This document shows, in pieces, positions 16,218 through 25,411 of a DNA stretch of 64,000 nt. Below the pieces are notes generated by a model, which saw nothing but the letters and a program-made list of their open reading frames with translations, had not been told where the DNA came from and searched no databases. The stretch is taken from positions 6,949,029-7,013,028 of the forward strand of contig NZ_CP036343.1 in assembly GCF_007746795.1 (NCBI RefSeq). The letters run 5' to 3'. Origin of the DNA: Gimesia algae (GTDB lineage Bacteria; Planctomycetota; Planctomycetia; Planctomycetales; Planctomycetaceae). The translations under genes were made by a program, and so were the position numbers. Each line of letters opens with the position of its first letter. The first letter of the stretch is position 1.

Positions 16218-18446
16218 TTATGAGAGCTGCTTTTGGAATCTCTTTAAACTGATGCCGATGATGGCGATGCAGCAGAGGCTGAGCCCCAGTACATAAGGCA
16301 GCAGGTCAGTCAGGTCCGCACCACGCAGCACGATTCCTCTGAGAATCTCCAAGTAGTATGTCACCGGAATTATAAATGTCACCAGATAAATAGGGAGTGG
16401 CATCTGAGATCGAGGGAACATGAATCCCGACAGCAGCACAGAAGGAAGCATAATTAGAAATGCAAACTGGATGGCTTGCAGTTGAGTTCGGGCAATCGTG
16501 GAGACCAGCATGCCCAGCCCCAGACCACAAATCAGGAACAGTAGCGATAACAGCATTAGTTCCCAGAGATTCCCATGTATGGGGACACCAAAGAAAAAAA
16601 CCATCAGAGTGAGCACGATTAGCGTTTCAACGAATCCGATCAGGGCATAAGGTGCCAGCTTTCCCAACAGCAGACCGGATTTACTGACGGGAGTTACAAA
16701 TAGTTGCTCGAGAGTTCCCAACTCCCGTTCCCGGACAATTGCGAACGAGGTCAGAAACAGAGTCACCAGCTGCAAGATAATTCCCACCAGGCCGGGAACA
16801 AAGAAATGCGAGCTGTCCAGATCCGGGTTGTAGAGCAACCGTGGTCTGATTTCGACAGGCAGCGCCGGCTGGCCGTCGGCATCGCGGGCAGGTACGACGT
16901 TCAGATTTTCTGCAAAGCTTCTGGTCATGCTGGTGGAGAGATTGAATCCCAGCAGATTCGAGGCGTTCAGGGCTGTTGTCGCCACCTGGGAATCGCTGCC
17001 ATCAATCAGCACCTGTACCGATACCTGCTCCCCTTTTAAGAGACGGTCTGAGTAATCGGGAGGAATTGTCACGCCCACCTTGGCGCGTCCCGACTCGAAT
17101 GCATTGCGAAAATCTTCATGGTTATATACGTGTTCTACAATTCGAAACGTGCGCGTATTGGCAAACCCATCCTGCAGTTCACGGGAACTGGCGCGGCCAT
17201 CCAGGTTGAAAATTACCGTCGGGATATTTTCAATCTGTGTATCTATGGCAAAACCGAAAATCAGGGTCTGCAGAACGGGAACGGCAAATACAAACAGCAA
17301 TGTCGATGGTTCGCGGCGGACATGAGAGAACTCTTTAATCAGGATCGCCCAGAACCCGGCCAGGATCCCCGGATTCATCTGTGCCGATGCTGGCCGCCTC
17401 ACAGATTGTTTCTGTTCACGCGGTAATTCTTCCTCCATTTGATCCGGAGGTTCTCTCTCCAGCGGTTGCTGACTGGGAGTCACAGTAGTCGGGAAGCTGG
17501 CATCCTGATGATTCAGTTCTTCTGCCCGGCTTAAGGTTACAAACACATCTTCCAGAGAAGGTGTGATGTGCCTGACCTGTACGGCTGCGGATTCACCTGA
17601 AACCTGCCTGACAAAATCGTGTTCGGAGAGACTCTGATCTGCGAGCACATGAATTGTCTGTCCAAACAGAGTAGCATCCCGGACGCCTTGCATGGTTCGA
17701 AAAGTAGTCAGGTAAGTGGCGGGATTCACTGTTTCAATTTCCCAGCGTGCGGTCCCTTCCGGGGTCACGGTTGGTAATTGTTTGAGCTCATCCGGTTTAC
17801 CACAGACGATCAGACGCGAGTTATAAATATAACCCACGTCACTGCAGCGTTCTGCTTCATCCATATAGTGAGTGGTGACAAACAGGGTCACGCCCTGCCC
17901 GGCCAGTTGGAAGAGCAGGTCCCAGAGATCGCGTCGGGCGACCGGGTCGATCCCGGCCGTCGGTTCATCCAGAAACACCACTTCTGGTTCGTGAATCAGC
18001 GCGCAACCCAGAGCCAGCCGCTGCTTCCAACCTCCCGACAGATTCCCGGCCAGCTGATCCAGTCGATCCTGCAACGAGGTGAGCTCGATGATTTCCTGAA
18101 AGCGCTGATCCAGTTTTTCAGGACTGAGTCCATAAATGCGTCCATAAAATTCAATATTTTCCCGTACGCTCAAATCAGCGTACAGACTGAAGCTCTGCGA
18201 CATGTAACCAATATGTCGTTTGATCAATTCTGCGTCATGTACAATATCATAACCCAGTACCTGTGCGGAACCAGCAGTCGGCTCAAGCACGCCACACAAC
18301 ATACGGATGATTGTTGATTTCCCGCTGCCGTTGGGTCCCAGTAAACCGAAGATGGCTCCGCGCTGAACTGTAAAGCTGACCTGATCAACGGCCTTTAAAG
18401 AGCCGAATGCTCGCGAAAGCTGATCTATCTCTATGACTGTGGTCAT
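16218..18446 (-). CDS. Fused ABC exporter: ATPase domain plus ABC-2 type permease
   Basis: 742 residues joining two usual subunits. Residues 1-240 are an ABC ATPase with Walker A GPNGSGKS (about 37-44), signature LSGGWKQR (about 136), Walker B VVFLDEPTAGIDP and H-loop VTTHYMDEAE. A polar linker (about 310-355) leads to an ABC-2 permease with a first helix near 375, a large extracytoplasmic domain, and five or so helices from about 560 to the end. YbhF/YbhS-type systems export drugs or other compounds together with an HlyD-type adaptor. The gene follows the HlyD gene by five bases, so they form one export system. An outer-membrane partner is not encoded here. Confidence 0.92.
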   Translation of the reverse strand: MTTVIEIDQLSRAFGSLKAVDQVSFTVQRGAIFGLLGPNGSGKSTIIRMLCGVLEPTAGSAQVLGYDIVHDAELIKRHIGYMSQSFSLYADLSVRENIEFYGRIYGLSPEKLDQRFQEIIELTSLQDRLDQLAGNLSGGWKQRLALGCALIHEPEVVFLDEPTAGIDPVARRDLWDLLFQLAGQGVTLFVTTHYMDEAERCSDVGYIYNSRLIVCGKPDELKQLPTVTPEGTARWEIETVNPATYLTTFRTMQGVRDATLFGQTIHVLADQSLSEHDFVRQVSGESAAVQVRHITPSLEDVFVTLSRAEELNHQDASFPTTVTPSQQPLEREPPDQMEEELPREQKQSVRRPASAQMNPGILAGFWAILIKEFSHVRREPSTLLFVFAVPVLQTLIFGFAIDTQIENIPTVIFNLDGRASSRELQDGFANTRTFRIVEHVYNHEDFRNAFESGRAKVGVTIPPDYSDRLLKGEQVSVQVLIDGSDSQVATTALNASNLLGFNLSTSMTRSFAENLNVVPARDADGQPALPVEIRPRLLYNPDLDSSHFFVPGLVGIILQLVTLFLTSFAIVRERELGTLEQLFVTPVSKSGLLLGKLAPYALIGFVETLIVLTLMVFFFGVPIHGNLWELMLLSLLFLICGLGLGMLVSTIARTQLQAIQFAFLIMLPSVLLSGFMFPRSQMPLPIYLVTFIIPVTYYLEILRGIVLRGADLTDLLPYVLGLSLCCIAIIGISLKRFQKQLS

Positions 18447-18451
18447 GAAAT

Positions 18452-19603
18452 CTATTCCTTCCCATGGAGCCAGACGTCGGCAGCCATCCCGGGACGGAGC
18501 AGTTTGTCTTTATCTTTGATTCGGACTTTGATGCGAAACACCTGCTTGGAACGTTCTTCCGGAGTCTGTACATTGCGGGGCACAAACTCAGCCTGGCGGG
18601 ACACAAAGCTGACGCGACCTTGGAACGTTTTATCGGGATAGCTGTCGATGGTGACATCGACTTTTTGATCGACTTTGATGTCCAGATGATTTTCCGGCAC
18701 ATAACAGCGGACCCAGAGCTGATTCCAGTCCAGGATGGAAACAACGGGCACATTGCTACCCACCAGATCACCGGGCTGCAGAGTGACTGCTTCGATCGTT
18801 CCATCGAGTGGAGCAATAATTTTCAATTCTTTGATCTGATCTTCGATGGTCGACAGGAACGCTTCCGCTTTTCTGACACTGGCGGCCGCCTGTTCAATGT
18901 CTTCTTTGCGACTTCCGTTTTTCAACAGCTGCAACGCTGCTTCCGCCTGCTTCAGCAGTGCTCTGGCCTCATCAATTTCTTCCTTGCGGGTCCCTTCGTT
19001 CAGTAGATCCAGATTTTTCTGCTTGACTTCTTTTTTTGATGCAGAAACCTGCATTTCTGTATTAGCGGTATCCAGCTCATCCGCTGATGCCGATTTCTGT
19101 CCAAACAGAGTTTCCACCCGCATCTGTTTGGATTTTGCGAGTCGATATTCCGAATCTGCCAGATGCAGTTCTGCGATGGCTGAGTCGATTTCCTGCTGCC
19201 GGGGTCCATTGATCAGCAGTGTCAGGCGGGCCTTCAACTGATCGACTTTGGCTTCGGCTTCGTCGATTTCTTCGGAGCGGAAGCCGGCCACCAGTTCTTC
19301 GTGTTGCGCTTTGACTTCAGCCAGCCCCGCGATTGCCTCGGCACGTCGTTCCAGTAAATCGTAGGGCTCAAGTTCGATCAGCAGGTCGCCTTGAGAAACG
19401 GATTGCCCTTCTTCAATCAACACCTGTTTCACACGTCCGCCGACACGCGACCCGGGCCTGATATCGTCGGCTTCAATGAAACCAGATACTCGAAGCGGGA
19501 TATGACGTTTCTGGCTGAACACCAGTGCCACAATCAAAGCTGCACCGACAACAATCAATCCTGCTATTTTCTTCAAGGGGGTTACCTCATGGTTCTCAAG
19601 CAA
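18452..19603 (-). CDS. HlyD/YbhG-type periplasmic adaptor (membrane fusion protein)
   Basis: 383 residues. An N-terminal membrane helix (residues 13-30) is followed by a barrel-sandwich/lipoyl half (VSGFIEADDIRPGSRVGGRV), a long coiled-coil hairpin (about 85-250), the second lipoyl half (IIAPLDGTIEAVTLQPGDLV) and a beta-barrel. The hairpin contains four copies of a G-x-R-x-x-E-I-D/E element near residues 107, 133, 204 and 230 (FRSEEID, PRQQEID, TRKEEID, SRKEDIE), suggesting elongation by internal duplication. It is the first gene of an operon with the fused ABC exporter and should link it across the periplasm. Confidence 0.92.
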   Translation of the reverse strand: MLENHEVTPLKKIAGLIVVGAALIVALVFSQKRHIPLRVSGFIEADDIRPGSRVGGRVKQVLIEEGQSVSQGDLLIELEPYDLLERRAEAIAGLAEVKAQHEELVAGFRSEEIDEAEAKVDQLKARLTLLINGPRQQEIDSAIAELHLADSEYRLAKSKQMRVETLFGQKSASADELDTANTEMQVSASKKEVKQKNLDLLNEGTRKEEIDEARALLKQAEAALQLLKNGSRKEDIEQAAASVRKAEAFLSTIEDQIKELKIIAPLDGTIEAVTLQPGDLVGSNVPVVSILDWNQLWVRCYVPENHLDIKVDQKVDVTIDSYPDKTFQGRVSFVSRQAEFVPRNVQTPEERSKQVFRIKVRIKDKDKLLRPGMAADVWLHGKE

Positions 19604-20143
19604 ATCGTCTCAGGCAGGGATGCGGCCACATTCCAATGGTCCCTGTGCCATGTTTTCTGAATCGATCAGCGTGCATCTTACTCGAATCCGGGGGTAGACT
19701 ATAGTAACCCTGCCTGCTCTCCCGGCGCACTGAAGAAAAAGAAGCTCCGAACCTGTAATGGATTGCCTGCACCGCTAATTGAACAACATATGATTCGGTA
19801 GACAGAAGGAGATGTGCGAGTTTTCTGCTGAATCAGATTGCACAAGAATCAGGCATGTCCCCAGTCTGGCTGCGGGAGTTTGATGATTCAAAAAATAATA
19901 TACCGTGAATACGGTTTAGTCAGAATAGCCTTATCTTGTTATTGTGACTCAAGATAAGCCCCTGTAACCAGGTGTCATCAAATCCACAGAACTGGTTTGG
20001 CACGTGATTCGCTTTTCAGTAATTCACAATAATCATCAAACAGAAACATTCTCTTAAACAAGTGCCCTTATAACTCCGGGCGTTCAAAGAATGTGCTCGA
20101 ACCTGTTTGATGAGCATATTGCCAACCTGTTTTAAAAGGAGAG
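19604..20143. other. Divergent intergenic region, nothing recognised
   Basis: 540 bases between the HlyD gene and the plus-strand pseudopilin-like gene. It should carry both promoters. AAAAGGAG immediately precedes the downstream ATG. I see no gene, strong hairpin or repeat. Confidence 0.4.
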
Positions 20144-20749
20144 ATGGTGTCCCACTTACCATCTAAAAGAAGAGGAATGAGAAGAGGATTCACACTAATC
20201 GAACTAATGGTAGCGATTGCAACGATCGCTGTACTGATTGCATTACTCTTACCCGAAATCCAGAAGGCCCAGGATGCCTCACTGAAATCAAGTCAGAAAG
20301 ATGGCCCCTACTGGGTGTACCGTGAATACGAATACGCGGGTGGCCCTGTGATTTCAGAAATTTCCGGAACATATAAGCATTCGCTTCAGGAAATCCTGGA
20401 CATGTATGCGATCAATCTGAAAAAACAGCAGAAACAGAATGAGCAGGAACTGGAGCAGATTGCTCAGTTGGAAGAGGCGGGATCCAATATCACTGTCGCT
20501 ATCGCCCTGAAATCTGCCGAAACAGAAGAAACAAATACGCGTCGCGACCCCGTTGGGCACACCCGTCATACCGATTTTAAAAATCAGAAACTCTCCAGGG
20601 AAACAAAGATTGCGAATACCAAACGGGCATTGAAAAACTTTAAATTTGACCTGACCCAGGATACTGCTTCTCTGGTCGCACGACGAAATCTGGTTGATGC
20701 AATCGAACAGCTACAGAACGATTTAAAACGACTGGAATCACAAGACTGA
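20144..20749 (+). CDS. Prepilin-type protein with coiled-coil body, atypical
   Basis: 201 residues. The prepilin motif [20 protein letters not shown] is at about residues 13-32, followed by [12 protein letters not shown], a variant of the DUF1559 junction LLLPAVQQAREA. The rest does not look like DUF1559: there is no CPSD block and no H-x(n)-DG tail. Instead it is Gln/Glu/Lys-rich with two predicted coiled coils (about 85-110 and 145-200). The Shine-Dalgarno AAAGGAG is very close to ATG 20144, so GTG 20147 or ATG 20177 may be the real start. It may be a DUF1559 derivative whose body was replaced. Function unknown. Confidence 0.75.
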   Translation: MVSHLPSKRRGMRRGFTLIELMVAIATIAVLIALLLPEIQKAQDASLKSSQKDGPYWVYREYEYAGGPVISEISGTYKHSLQEILDMYAINLKKQQKQNEQELEQIAQLEEAGSNITVAIALKSAETEETNTRRDPVGHTRHTDFKNQKLSRETKIANTKRALKNFKFDLTQDTASLVARRNLVDAIEQLQNDLKRLESQD

Positions 20750-21235
20750 ACAGAACTTCGGTTCGGCTGACTACTTAATATGACTCTCCAGCAAAACAGG
20801 TGGGGCTTGATACGGTTATCAGGTTTCACCTGTTTTTCTTTTTCCGTGTTCCAATATCCCACTTTTCCAACTGTTTTTGTAGATATTTCAAACTTTTAAA
20901 AAGCGATCTTTTTTTGTGATGTTGCTCTTGGCAGAAAAATGAAGACGCATTATAAATCCGCCTCTGTTGACTTCTGGATGAGTAAAACTCTCTCACTTCA
21001 CAATACTCATTCTCAAGCTCAACAGGATATGCAGCCGCATATCATATCTCAAAAAACCTACCATCCCATTCAAAATTGATTTTTATGCCATTCATCTTTC
21101 CTTGAATCAGCGTGGCTTTTCAAGGGTGTGTGGATTTTCAGAAATTGACTGATGCCTTCGCTGCAACTCAGGTCTCTGGAATCGCGCTCCCGGAAAACGT
21201 GATTCTATTCAGAGATCGATAAAGGAGCACTCAAG
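20750..21235. other. Intergenic leader of the OmpA-like gene, nothing recognised
   Basis: 486 bases with no supported gene. It ends with AAAGGAGCACTCAAG before the ATG at 21236. Confidence 0.4.
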
Positions 21236-22072
21236 ATGCCCATCCTTGTACGGGTATGCCTGCTTACCGCAGTTAGTTTGTTTACGATTTCACAGTCAGC
21301 CTGTCAGCGTGGACCGAACGCCCAGTTGCGTCAGAGTATGTACCGCTCCCAGCAACTGTATGACCAGAGTATGGAACTGGCCATGCAGCGAGATCAGTTT
21401 CAGCAGTCCGCGAATGCGTTGCAGCACGAACGGGATCAGCTGGCCATGCGTGCTCAATCGCTGGAATCCAATCTGAACATCGCCAACAAGCGGCTCGATA
21501 ATCTGAACTCCGAGCGTTCGGAAATGCAACAGCGATATGTCAGCCTGATGAAAAAAGCCAAAGGCCAACCCAGCCCCCTGGATGGCGAAGCCACCCGTCG
21601 TTTTCAGGAACTGGCTGATAAATATCCCGATTTCGAATTCGATCCAAATACAGGCGTCAGCAAATTTCACTCAGACATTCTGTTTTCCTCCGGCAGTGAT
21701 AACCTGAAGCCTGCCGCTCAGGAAATCCTGAACCAGTTTGCCGCGATTATGAATGACGGAAATGCCAAGCGATTGAATGTTCTGGTTGTGGGACACACAG
21801 ACGATAAACCGATCTCGAAAGCCAGCACACAGCGTCAGCACCGTACCAACTGGCATCTATCAACGAACCGGGCGAACTCCGTTGTACTCACCCTCTCTAA
21901 ATTCGGTGTAAATCAGGCTCGCATGGGAGCAGCCGGCTACAGCATGTTCCAGCCGGTTGTGCCTAATCAGAACGATTCGGCTCGACAGAAAAACCGTCGT
22001 GTGGAAATTTTTGTTCTCGCACCTGATGCCGTTGTCGCCGGCTGGGATCCGAATCCCACGCTGTTGCATTAG
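21236..22072 (+). CDS. OmpA-family peptidoglycan-binding lipoprotein with coiled coil
   Basis: 278 residues. A signal peptide ends in the lipobox QSAC at about residue 23. A coiled-coil segment (about 30-105) with heptad-like QLYDQSMELAMQRDQFQQ leads to an OmpA C-terminal domain (about 140-265). That domain has the expected landmarks: FSSGSDNLKPAAQEIL, VVGHTDDKP, the LSTNRANSVV helix and QKNRRVEIFV, in which the HTDD acid and the Arg bind diaminopimelate in characterised members. It probably tethers the envelope to peptidoglycan from the lipid anchor. AAAGGAG lies eight bases upstream and a terminator follows. Confidence 0.9.
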   Translation: MPILVRVCLLTAVSLFTISQSACQRGPNAQLRQSMYRSQQLYDQSMELAMQRDQFQQSANALQHERDQLAMRAQSLESNLNIANKRLDNLNSERSEMQQRYVSLMKKAKGQPSPLDGEATRRFQELADKYPDFEFDPNTGVSKFHSDILFSSGSDNLKPAAQEILNQFAAIMNDGNAKRLNVLVVGHTDDKPISKASTQRQHRTNWHLSTNRANSVVLTLSKFGVNQARMGAAGYSMFQPVVPNQNDSARQKNRRVEIFVLAPDAVVAGWDPNPTLLH

Positions 22073-22091
22073 AGTGAACCGACACAGAAAC

Positions 22092-22120
22092 ACAGACTCG
22101 TTCATAGCGAGTCTGTTTTC
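22092..22120 (+). terminator. Rho-independent terminator after the OmpA-like gene
   Basis: ACAGACTCG (22092-22100) pairs with CGAGTCTGT (22108-22116), followed by TTTC. Confidence 0.8.
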
Positions 22121-22149
22121 ATTTCAGGATGCTAATGCTGCCTGAGAAA

Positions 22150-22785
22150 TCAACCGTTTGGTCCGATCTCGAAATAGGTTTTGATCCCACTCAACACACT
22201 GTCGACGGCTACCGAAGCCAGAATCAGCCCTCCAATCCGGCTGACCACACTCGCTCCTGCATCTCCGATCAGTTTCTGAATTCGCCCCGCCAGCAACAGG
22301 AACCCGAGCGTGATGAGGAGGACAGACACCATTGTCAGTGTGGAGATCAACTGTTGTCCGATGTGAAAACGATGGTTATCAGTAATCAGCACCACAGCCA
22401 TCATCGCACCGGGAGAAGCGATCGAAGGAATCGCCAGAGGGAAAACGGCTTTATTCTGATGGGCATTGATGTGCGACGATTCTTCAATCTCCACTTCCGG
22501 TTTGCTTTCACCAAAAATCATGGTTAAAGCAAACAAAAACAGGACAAGCCCCCCTGCAATCTGAAATGCGGCAAGTGGAATCTCAAGCAGATCGAGCATG
22601 ATCTGACCACCCACGATGAACAGCAGCAGCACCAGGCCGGCTGTGATGATTGCCTGATACGCAATTTTCCGCTGCACCATCCTGCTCGTACCGGCGGTAA
22701 CTGCAATGAATACCGGAATCGAACCAATTGGATCAATGACGGCCCAGAGATACACAAAATCTCTGAGAATATCGTCCCATTCCAT
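22150..22785 (-). CDS. MarC family integral membrane protein
   Basis: 211 residues with six hydrophobic segments, the size and pattern of MarC/YhgN proteins. Family landmarks are AVIDPIGSIPVFIAVTAG in the first helix, IAGGLVLFLFALTMIFGE in the third, PLAIPSIASPGAMMAVV in the loop and fourth helix, and the final RIGGLILASVAVDSVLSGI. Function of the family is not settled; amino-acid transport has been suggested. It lies 33 bases downstream of the sulfatase gene on the same strand, so the two are probably cotranscribed. Confidence 0.92.
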   Translation of the reverse strand: MEWDDILRDFVYLWAVIDPIGSIPVFIAVTAGTSRMVQRKIAYQAIITAGLVLLLFIVGGQIMLDLLEIPLAAFQIAGGLVLFLFALTMIFGESKPEVEIEESSHINAHQNKAVFPLAIPSIASPGAMMAVVLITDNHRFHIGQQLISTLTMVSVLLITLGFLLLAGRIQKLIGDAGASVVSRIGGLILASVAVDSVLSGIKTYFEIGPNG

Positions 22786-22818
22786 GCTCTATCTCGTCTT
22801 TCCGTTGAATTCTGATTC

Positions 22819-24216
22819 TCAATCTTCCGGCTTGTACTTTGGATTCAACTCAGTAGGGATCGCTGCCTGAAGGTGTTTCTGCCAGCGATGAAGGGCCTGC
22901 GATAATTCCTGTACTTTATCGGGGTGACTGTCAGACAGCTCCTTTGATTCCCCAATATCGAGCCGCGTATTATAGAGTTCCTGATGTCCGTCTTCGAAAA
23001 ACTCCAGCAGCTTCCAGTCTCCCTGACGAATCACAGAAACGGGCGTTGTACGAAACCGCTGCTGCATGCCCTGGTATTTTTGCAGATAGGCGGGGAAGTG
23101 CCAGAACAGACTCCTTGATTCCAGTCGAGTTTGCGGATCTTTCAGCAGCGGCACCAGACTTTCGCCATCTAATAACTCACTTTCCAGAACCGGTATGTTC
23201 GTCATTTCCAGAAAGGTCGGATAAAGATCGACATTAATCACAGGTTCATCACTCGCACTCCCAGACTGTGTCACGCCGGGCCACTTAATCAGCAGCGGTA
23301 CGCGAATCCCCCCTTCATACAACATGCCCTTCGATCCGCGTAACGGTCGCATGCTGGTGGCTGGCCCGTATCCGCCATTATCGGACGTAAAAACAATGAT
23401 CGTGTTCTGATCAAGCTGCTGTTCCCGCAGAGTTTGCAGAACGCGACCGATACTCTGATCCATGCTGCGAATCATCGCTGCATAGGTGGCATGCTGAGGC
23501 AGTTGCCCGGCTGGTTTCGATTTAAAATATGCAAAGTCCTGTTGTTTAGCCTGTAAAGGAGTGTGGACTGCGTAGTGTGTCAGATACAGAAAAAACGGAG
23601 ACTTCACATTGTCTTTAATGAATCGGCAGGCTTCCGTGGTCAGGCGATCTGTCAGGTATTCCCCCTGCTCTCCATCGCTCAACTGTGGGTTTTTATACGG
23701 ACTGAAATAACCGCCCCGCGGGCTACCCGAGGGATTCCCGGCGATATTCACCTGAAAGCCCTGCGAAAGCGGGGACTGTCCGAGATGCCATTTCCCCACA
23801 CTGGCACAATGGTAACCTGCCTGCGAAAGTCGTTCGGCAATCGTCGTAAACCGATCATCTAACACAGTATTATTCTCAGCAGGAATCAGCTTTCGAAATC
23901 GGCTCTTGCCACGGGCAGGGTCTCCCACCGTATAGACACCATGCCGCGGCGTATAGAGACCTGACATCAGACAGGCACGACTGGGAGCACAGTTGGGCGC
24001 TGCTGAATACGCGGCGGTGAACTTCATTGATTCGCCCGCCAGTCGATCAATGTGAGGCGTCTCGAAGAAATCGCTGCCCATGAAGCCCACATCACGCCAG
24101 CCTAGATCGTCAATAAAAAACAGGACAATATTAAGCCTTTGATTCTCGGCATTGGTTTGTGTCAGCATCGAAAGATGCCAGCAGAACAACAGCGCGACCA
24201 CCAGAGTACGAGGCAT
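22819..24216 (-). CDS. Secreted type I sulfatase (formylglycine-dependent)
   Basis: 465 residues with a Sec signal peptide (residues 1-23). The N-terminal metal-binding motif is VLFFIDDLGWRDVG. The activation motif CAPSRACLMSG has Cys at about residue 76, which formylglycine-generating enzyme would convert. Further sites are GKWHLG, HTPL and FTSDNGGYG. Such enzymes remove sulfate esters from polysaccharides or other substrates, and planctomycetes carry many for algal glycans. The C-terminal part (LFWHFPAYLQ, WKLLEFFEDG, ELYNTRLDIGESKEL) is typical. AAGGAAA precedes the ATG. It is upstream of marC in a probable operon. The glycan substrate cannot be predicted. Confidence 0.94.
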   Translation of the reverse strand: MPRTLVVALLFCWHLSMLTQTNAENQRLNIVLFFIDDLGWRDVGFMGSDFFETPHIDRLAGESMKFTAAYSAAPNCAPSRACLMSGLYTPRHGVYTVGDPARGKSRFRKLIPAENNTVLDDRFTTIAERLSQAGYHCASVGKWHLGQSPLSQGFQVNIAGNPSGSPRGGYFSPYKNPQLSDGEQGEYLTDRLTTEACRFIKDNVKSPFFLYLTHYAVHTPLQAKQQDFAYFKSKPAGQLPQHATYAAMIRSMDQSIGRVLQTLREQQLDQNTIIVFTSDNGGYGPATSMRPLRGSKGMLYEGGIRVPLLIKWPGVTQSGSASDEPVINVDLYPTFLEMTNIPVLESELLDGESLVPLLKDPQTRLESRSLFWHFPAYLQKYQGMQQRFRTTPVSVIRQGDWKLLEFFEDGHQELYNTRLDIGESKELSDSHPDKVQELSQALHRWQKHLQAAIPTELNPKYKPED

Positions 24217-24411
24217 CGGATTTCCTTCCAGAATGAAAAGGAGTGGTTTTTCCGGAGTGGTTTGTTTACGATCAATGACTGCTGACTATTCTAAACATCT
24301 GCAGGTTCCCTGTCATGGCTGCCGTTGCCTGCAGAAGTAATTCCCGCCGGCTGCGAGCTAAGACCGCTGTAACATATTGAATACCTGAAAACTCCTGTGA
24401 GGAAGACTGTC

Positions 24412-25395
24412 GTGAAGAAAATCAAAGTAGGACAGATTGGGGTGGGGCATCCGCACGCGGGTGGAAAAATGCAGGCGTTTCGTAAATCGGAAGACTACGA
24501 AGTCGTCGGCGTGGTCGAACCCGATGAAACGCTGCGCACTTATGCTGCTTCAACAGGTATCTATAAAGACCTGCCATTCCTGACACAGGAACAGTTACTC
24601 AACATCGACGGACTGCAGGCAGTCGCCGTGGAGACACTGGTCCCGGATCTGTTGCCGACCGCGGAGACCTGTATAGCGGCTGGTAAACATATTCATCTGG
24701 ATAAACCCGCGGGCTTATCTCTGCCTCACTTCAAACGCATTCTGGATCAGGCGGCTCAGAAGCATCTGCTGCTGCAGATGGGCTACATGTACCGTTATAA
24801 TCCGGGCGTCGTTCTTCTGCGCGATCTATTGCAGAAAGGCTGGCTCGGAGAACCGTTTGAAGTGCACACCGTCATCAGTAAAAAAATGGATGCCGCCAGT
24901 CGCAAGAATCTGGAATCACAACCGGGAGGCATGATGTTTGAACTGGCCTGCCATGTGATTGATCTGGTCGTACAAATTCTTGGTCGTCCCGATCAGGTCA
25001 CTCCGTTTGCACAGCATGCCTCTGACATTGATGACACTCTCCAGGATAATATGCTGGCGGTATTCAGTTACCCCCGGGCTCTGGCAACGGTAAAATCGAG
25101 TTGCAATGAAGTCCAGGGATTTGATCGACGACATATCGTCGTCTGTGGATCTGAAGGAACCTTCCATCTGCAACCGTTTGGCAGGCCGTCCGCGCGCCTG
25201 ACGCTTTCCCAGGCGAAAGGGAAGTATCGTAAAGGGCAGCAGGAAATTTCGTTTTCAGGCTATACCCGCTATCAGGATGATGTCGCAGACATGGCGAAGA
25301 TCATCCGCCGCGAAAAAGACATCGATTTTTCATATCAACATGACTACGACGTTCAGGAAACCGTCTTAAAGTCAGCCAGTCTACCCGTCACCTGA
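24412..25395 (+). CDS. Gfo/Idh/MocA family oxidoreductase
   Basis: 327 residues from GTG at 24412, preferred over GTG 24397 because GAGGAAG lies about six bases upstream of it. The N-terminal Rossmann fold starts with KVGQIGVGHPHAGGKM. The EKP-type motif is present as HLDKPAGLS, which supplies the conserved Lys-Pro of the family. The substrate half contains GYMYRYNPGV and the MMFELACHVIDLVV helix with the His used in catalysis in related sugar dehydrogenases. It likely oxidises or reduces a sugar-type substrate with NAD(P). It is convergent with a LarA-like gene 16 bases away. Confidence 0.92.
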   Translation: MKKIKVGQIGVGHPHAGGKMQAFRKSEDYEVVGVVEPDETLRTYAASTGIYKDLPFLTQEQLLNIDGLQAVAVETLVPDLLPTAETCIAAGKHIHLDKPAGLSLPHFKRILDQAAQKHLLLQMGYMYRYNPGVVLLRDLLQKGWLGEPFEVHTVISKKMDAASRKNLESQPGGMMFELACHVIDLVVQILGRPDQVTPFAQHASDIDDTLQDNMLAVFSYPRALATVKSSCNEVQGFDRRHIVVCGSEGTFHLQPFGRPSARLTLSQAKGKYRKGQQEISFSGYTRYQDDVADMAKIIRREKDIDFSYQHDYDVQETVLKSASLPVT

Positions 25396-25411
25396 TCTGT
25401 CAGTGCGTAGA

